A stretch of 9,419 nucleotides of DNA from Thermoplasmata archaeon (GTDB taxonomy: Archaea; Thermoplasmatota; DAOVMN01). The stretch covers positions 1 through 9,419 of the forward strand of contig DAOVMN010000061.1 in assembly GCA_030630685.1 (NCBI GenBank), in the 5' to 3' direction. This document shows positions 9,401-9,419 of the stretch, in pieces; the stretch's first letter is position 1; each line of letters opens with the position of its first letter. The translations under genes and the position numbers were made by a program. The notes below the pieces were generated by a model that saw nothing but the letters and a program-made list of their open reading frames with translations, had not been told where the DNA came from and did no database searches.

Positions 9401-9419
9401 GGTGGGTCCGACCACTTCA
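396..9419 (+). CDS. Giant secreted multidomain surface protein: FG-GAP array, NosD beta-helix, PA14, CARDB/NEW3 stalk (partial, at least 3008 aa)
   Basis: The frame is unbroken from ATG 396 to the right edge. No other start lies between the preceding in-frame stop (348-350) and 396. The ribosome binding site is weak: AAGGA at 376-380 is rather far from the ATG. A Sec-type signal peptide opens the protein. Modules in order are: beta-helix start (49-108), about 15 FG-GAP/VCBS-like units (109-989), NosD/CASH beta-helix (990-1366), second helix segment (1375-1500), small beta module (1501-1590), integrin-type FG-GAP region (1592-2384) interrupted by PA14 (1686-1821) and beta-sandwiches (about 1942-2251), then CARDB and NEW3-like domains to the edge. 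Asn-X-Ser/Thr sequons are frequent and Cys is rare, as expected outside the cell. Family knowledge: these modules bind calcium, glycans or proteins and build stalks. No catalytic site was recognised. I infer an adhesin or glycan-binding surface protein. The C-terminus, where a PGF-CTERM-like or membrane anchor might sit, is not visible. Confidence 0.95.
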   Translation, partial: MKNSKVPIEKWVVLITAFMLLGLPGIPISPMGLAEGKGSGGYPPPGNGDWVITGETVVTNETITLNGNLTIEPDGNLILINTTIIFNCSYDGEYHIKVKEGGELHVLGVKEIVNQTFPGKRDDDLIIGSQGGKLYYYRNNGTADRPKWKSQGTLKDANGSEIDVSSRSTPTFADLDNDGDFDLTIGEYSRNLYYYENTGTAKEPEWTEDDTMFAGVDAKLRTSPVFADLDDDGDLDLTFGEYGGNLHYYENTGTASEPEWTEDSSIYSEIRVEMCTIPALADLDNDGDFDLLIGDYKEGNLTYYENTGTKEEPEWTDRGLLKDVNEEEIKVGQHTAPDFADLDNDGDFDLTIGVKGGDLYYYENTGTASEPEWTEDNTMFFGINVGSYSTPTFADLDGDSTTGEGGKGDYDLVIGDDAGRLYYYMNNGTSEKPEWVSLGRLKDVNGADIDVGSRGVPVLADLDDDGDLDLTIGEREGNLNHYENTGTSEDPEWTEDSSMFSAVGDIGDSSKPAFADLDNDGDLDLTIGENDGNLNYYENTGTASQPEWTQDNSMFSDIDVGGRSRPAFADLDNDGDIDLIVGNGDGDTNYFENTGTASQPEWTEDGSMFSVVDDVGYNAAPAFADLDNDGDLDLTIGEYNGNLNYYENTGTASQPEWTENNSMFSGVGVDQRSAPVFADLDADGTGEGGKGDYDLAIGNFDGYLNYYENTGDRKAFEWTEDPSMYPEEDLGTRAAPDFADLDDDGDIDLFIGRNDQHGDEDGHLTFYENIGTNKEPEWANRGNVKDSNGEDITTEHYTAPALADLDDDGDVDLTFGDYFGHMHYYNNTGDWKEPIWTEETSMYSGVSSDAWSAPTLADIDSDDDFDLIIGDYYGKLKLYENIGNPFYPEWTDRGYLKDSEGEDIQTAGSDYRMSAPAFKDLDDDGDLDLVVGGYDGTLLHYKNTGTPPEPEWTYQGLLKGSNGEDIDVGGASIPAFADLDADGTGEPGEITIWYTKITTKGPYTFDFYVNSGAVFELRDTKVKNCGNGTFEHYGMSISTDNATITGNLLGKNYFGIYLDGATNAFIRDNIFTDNTAGVYADGAVNITILDNNFSHNIRGIHLVNTTNSLVSNNLIERGDTGIFLELSMENTLEKNIISKSNLGIHLLSSDWNNLTDSNLTNCSKGIVLEKTRENNLTDNTLKGCGVLIMGENIEDFSSHFIRNNTVNNAPLYYFSNTAGLRVPEDAGGVILANCSNMTIEGIDSSGGDVGIELAFVNDSLITESTLLSSGYGLFIYASNHNTITQNTFSGNEIGIYLKSQSSDNSINFNSISGNDDDGLNASENGGVIVDAVKNFWGHASGPYHPVNNSEGKGNSITDYVLFKPWLRAPPGENVWYVDVAAAGGGSGTQANPFNSIQDAVDNASWEETIFVLPGEYQENLVITRSINIFGISGDVTLNAGGGTGIHIKEGAPGTTIANITLNNAATDLDLKADTVLYNTTFSSSAVSFTGESLLLVGYYLDVATINVDEEPIAGAALDMTDNLSEKKSYVSDAQGRIDDILVLEYLRNATDTVQLNPYALHAYDFSTGYSITTLDIHSDSSVVLNLTRHGSFGTSIATGDLNNDGIEDIAVGSPSDSQNGENTGAVFVFFGPQGSVKVLRPIDADLVIHGERNGSRLGSTLLIQDINDDEIPELVVGAPEHNRTTGGLMGEYYNNDDYTNLEFTRIDSNIDFPWGNSDPGGLGDAFSVRWTGHLMVEAEDDYTFYAEIDDGMWLYIDGTLVIERRFYDSSEASSGPVHMEPGFHNIAISFRDTGGAARMLLKWESPNMTKEIIPPESFFSNVDTGSPDGGVFVFAGELFEQGETGSVEMEDALLLSSTGEGLGDTLTIANMDMDRYLDILAGSALGVEVFYGQRNIDVDATIQQATLYGLEQPVLVNINAVETLAAVMSDEIRLFPMAPDGYSLDSYVSEEDFDGTFNFTVFNDGLTIYSYQVVGILPNGDFDDEPDWVNWTQTVSIRGDNDGTWELTTEEHGDWHVYDGPTAGLGPDRDNVASGGSNGRDNDGKLVSDPFTVSEGVEYIDFWHHVEWWSFESAGPSQWQDEYADFISIRVVNDSDGSIVAEKKYGRDWGGENGEEEGRLQLDVSDHWGELMRFEMELSNNRHQNDDGIVQIDNITGLQTVPDAKGDFISDLKDLGFSVDSLFPHWDEELNDGNITLYYRTNTSHEWTLMEKDLLVELPGNEETTFQYKVALDAAPGEPYPVLKGLYFNLYNFTPESLGPGIPYDAGSVFGNDTLAIVDDTTAVLYNRTSPGVNITSDHEINALTSIEDVDGNGISDLLISANDIVYLILMNLTAGDVELKDAPYTFSGEEDFGLVLHRNLVGSPFEHRQDGRVYILPTRLNDSAIIGVDIENHSFVYPDSGISLNLSLLNKGLFDMDSLEVTMNITGEGGYSYENSTLISIDSWESAEVKFDWHVPDEEGTNYTLRFSLSPDDHDSNNFFSLDLRAHYHALDISTVKDFDVVRPGGVLDYLIELKNMGTFGSDNMTFEAELPLNWDWWVRKDGKNITHLVVDDNENIELFVRANSSILGEYPIVFSVISENGVTNATLDLAGHIVEADLMPFGVGLFRGDGKEAKLVAGDNTTMVLEIKNVGTQDAGIFDVSLDVDGIPDQVKSAAGVQGNSNVTVSFIRVFTEGIHNLTFVVDIDDAVKEYNETNNIFILQIEVRPETATTPFVFRVKVIDLKGENVTDANVTAKCGESEVENRTDSLGNTNLTLLDSYREGSTWRVEAIKGELYAAAEVRVYSEDGFADLMLVVGRYSLTLKSDERNKDIMPDRNQSFTFNITNTGDLNDTYLISITGLPKDWAVHFSGEGLEGQTLHLARGKRTSLNMNLSAWKYAPAHTSFRISLTVGSLTCPTTLRECAVFAYVLPVENITLATEDPVEAGLPGDPIPHRITIRNEGNTQRNITLMVTGEMEYWTLSKKDFTLSPGKEKDFWFIIRIPNLEAGTVLRHDLYGLVARVGPTTS
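540..719 (+). other. First rungs of a parallel beta-helix, cut off by the FG-GAP array
   Basis: Residues 49-108 start at DWVITGETVV and show short beta strands with a nearby Asn/Gly ladder (LNGNLTIEPDGNLILINTT), ending in HIKVKEGGELHVLG. This is the usual opening cap and first coils of archaeal NosD-like beta-helix proteins. In such proteins it normally runs straight into further coils. Here it stops at residue 108 and the FG-GAP array begins. The expected continuation appears at residue 990. Confidence 0.6.
720..3362 (+). repeat. FG-GAP/VCBS-like repeat array, 14 complete units plus two half units
   Basis: Residues 109-989. Unit starts, taken at the FADLD or equivalent codon, fall at 909, 1071, 1233, 1410, 1572, 1770, 1935, 2097, 2262, 2424, 2607, 2799, 2961, 3147 and 3321. 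Six spacings are exactly 162 bases; the others are 165-198. The consensus is FADLDNDGDLDLTIGE, then a strand like GNLNYYENTGT, then EPEWTED and a linker. Eleven units keep a perfect DxDxDGDxD loop, of a type known to bind calcium. Unit 13 has Ser and an extra Asp instead (DIDSDDDFD). Units 5 and 10 have a longer TGEGGKGDYD loop. The 15th is truncated after TGEPGE, and a headless half unit (KRDDDLIIG) opens the array at about 753. Family knowledge: FG-GAP/VCBS units form blades of beta-propellers. Many synonymous differences between units argue that most copies are old and kept by selection on the protein. Confidence 0.9.
3363..4493 (+). other. NosD/CASH-type right-handed parallel beta-helix domain
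   Basis: Residues 990-1366. About 22-residue coils repeat the pattern N-x-I-x-x-N-x-(F/I), then G-(I/V)-x-L, for example NAFIRDNIFTDNTAGVY, NSLVSNNLIERGDTGIFL and NTITQNTFSGNEIGIYL. The domain closes with NFWGHASGPYHP and later VLFKPWL, the usual end motif of archaeal NosD-like helices. Family knowledge: CASH/NosD domains are carbohydrate-binding or sugar-hydrolase-like folds, often structural in surface proteins. I see no lyase or hydrolase catalytic set. The opening stretch (TIWYTKITTKGPYTFDFYVN) reads as the second or third coil of a helix rather than a cap, consistent with the first coils lying at residues 49-108. Confidence 0.85.
4518..4895 (+). other. Second pectin-lyase-like beta-helix segment (DUF1565-like start)
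   Basis: Residues 1375-1500. WYVDVAAAGGGSGT, NPFNSIQDAVDNA and IFVLPGEYQENLVI form the standard opening of pectin-lyase-fold repeat proteins, followed by NIFGISGDVTLNAGGGTG and a few coils. Only about 125 residues are present, short for a full helix, so this may stack on the preceding helix as an extension. Residues 1501-1590 then form a small beta module with VDEEPIAGAALDM and SDAQGRIDD, resembling carboxypeptidase-regulatory-like folds. Confidence 0.65.
5451..5858 (+). other. PA14 domain
   Basis: Residues 1686-1821, about 136 residues, close to the usual PA14 length. Landmarks are GLMGEYYNNDDYTNLEF at the start, FSVRWTGHLMVEAEDDYTFY, then AEIDDGMWLYIDGTLVIE, HMEPGFHNIAISFRDTGGAA and LLKWESP near the end. 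The Asp-Asp pair in AEIDDGMWLYIDG lies where glycan-binding PA14 domains coordinate calcium (family knowledge). The domain sits between GAPEHNRTTG and DTGSPDGGVFVFAGE, which are the two flanks of one FG-GAP blade. A glycan-binding role is likely but not proven by sequence. Confidence 0.9.
6219..7148 (+). other. Inserted beta-sandwich pair, possible carbohydrate-binding modules
   Basis: Residues about 1942-2251. The segment 1979-2155 opens with LPNGDFDDEPDWVNW, runs through Trp/Asp-rich strands (WHVYDGPTAGLGPDRDNV, YIDFWHHVEWWSFE) and ends in IVQIDNITGL. This NGDF...DNI layout resembles jelly-roll carbohydrate-binding modules. Residues 2161-2251 (GDFISDLKDLGFSVDSLFPH, ITLYYRTN, TTFQYKVALDA, VLKGLYFNLY) look like a second sandwich seen in many surface proteins. 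I cannot assign either to a named family with certainty. Residues 1942-1978 are a short beta-rich lead-in. Confidence 0.5.
7551..9419 (+). other. C-terminal stalk of CARDB, NEW3-like and Ig-like domains (continues past the window)
   Basis: Residues 2386-3008. CARDB-like domains lie at 2386-2490 (LNLSLLNKGLFDMDSLEV, ending DHDSNNFFSLDL) and 2599-2706 (LEIKNVGTQDAGIFDVSLDV, ending VKEYNETNNIFILQIEV). The N-G/V-G turn and the closing E-x-N-N-I/F motif are typical. NEW3-like domains lie at about 2493-2598 (LDYLIELKNMGTFGSDNMTF, then LPLNWDWWV), 2800-2908 (FTFNITNTGDLNDTYLISI, then LPKDWAVHF) and 2910-3008 (HRITIRNEGNTQRNITLMV), the last cut by the edge. Residues 2715-2797 form a transthyretin-like module (DLKGENVTDANVTAKCGE, then DSLGNTNLTL). 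Family knowledge: such strings act as spacers that hold binding domains away from the cell surface. Confidence 0.75.

Overview
The window is dominated by one gene. A single uninterrupted + strand reading frame starts at ATG 396 and is still open at base 9419, giving at least 3008 codons of a giant, modular, exported protein. Two short pieces precede it: the C-terminal end of a zinc-ribbon protein (1-206) and a 55-codon basic ORF (203-370) that overlaps the zinc-ribbon stop codon by ATGA.

The source looks like an archaeon, most plausibly a Thermoplasmatota-type lineage known from uncultured sediment or water genomes. This is inference. It rests on the combination of NosD-type parallel beta-helix, FG-GAP/VCBS repeats, PA14, CARDB and NEW3-like modules in one exported protein, frequent Asn-X-Ser/Thr sequons, an acidic composition, use of AGG/AGA and ATA codons, and a neighbouring double zinc-ribbon protein with a strong GGAGG ribosome binding site. 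No rRNA or other phylogenetic marker is present, so a bacterial source cannot be excluded.

Layout of the giant protein (residue numbers from ATG 396): signal peptide 1-34; first strands of a beta-helix 49-108; about 15 FG-GAP/VCBS-like units 109-989, most carrying a DxDxDGDxD calcium-type loop; the main NosD/CASH parallel beta-helix 990-1366; a second pectin-lyase-like helix segment 1375-1500; a small Ig-like/regulatory-like module 1501-1590; an integrin-type FG-GAP region 1592-2384, interrupted by a PA14 domain (1686-1821) and by a pair of beta-sandwich segments (about 1942-2251); then a stalk of CARDB, NEW3-like and transthyretin-like beta-sandwiches from 2386 to the window edge. No catalytic residues were recognised. 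The protein is best read as a cell-surface or secreted binding/adhesion protein. Its C-terminal anchor, if any, lies beyond the window.

The most interesting structure is domain nesting. The FG-GAP array appears to be inserted into a beta-helix domain, and its first and last units look like the two complementary halves of one unit. The same logic recurs downstream, where PA14 sits inside an FG-GAP blade. An extended Gly/Glu-rich loop marks every fifth unit of the array (5th, 10th, 15th), suggesting a 3 x 5 organisation.
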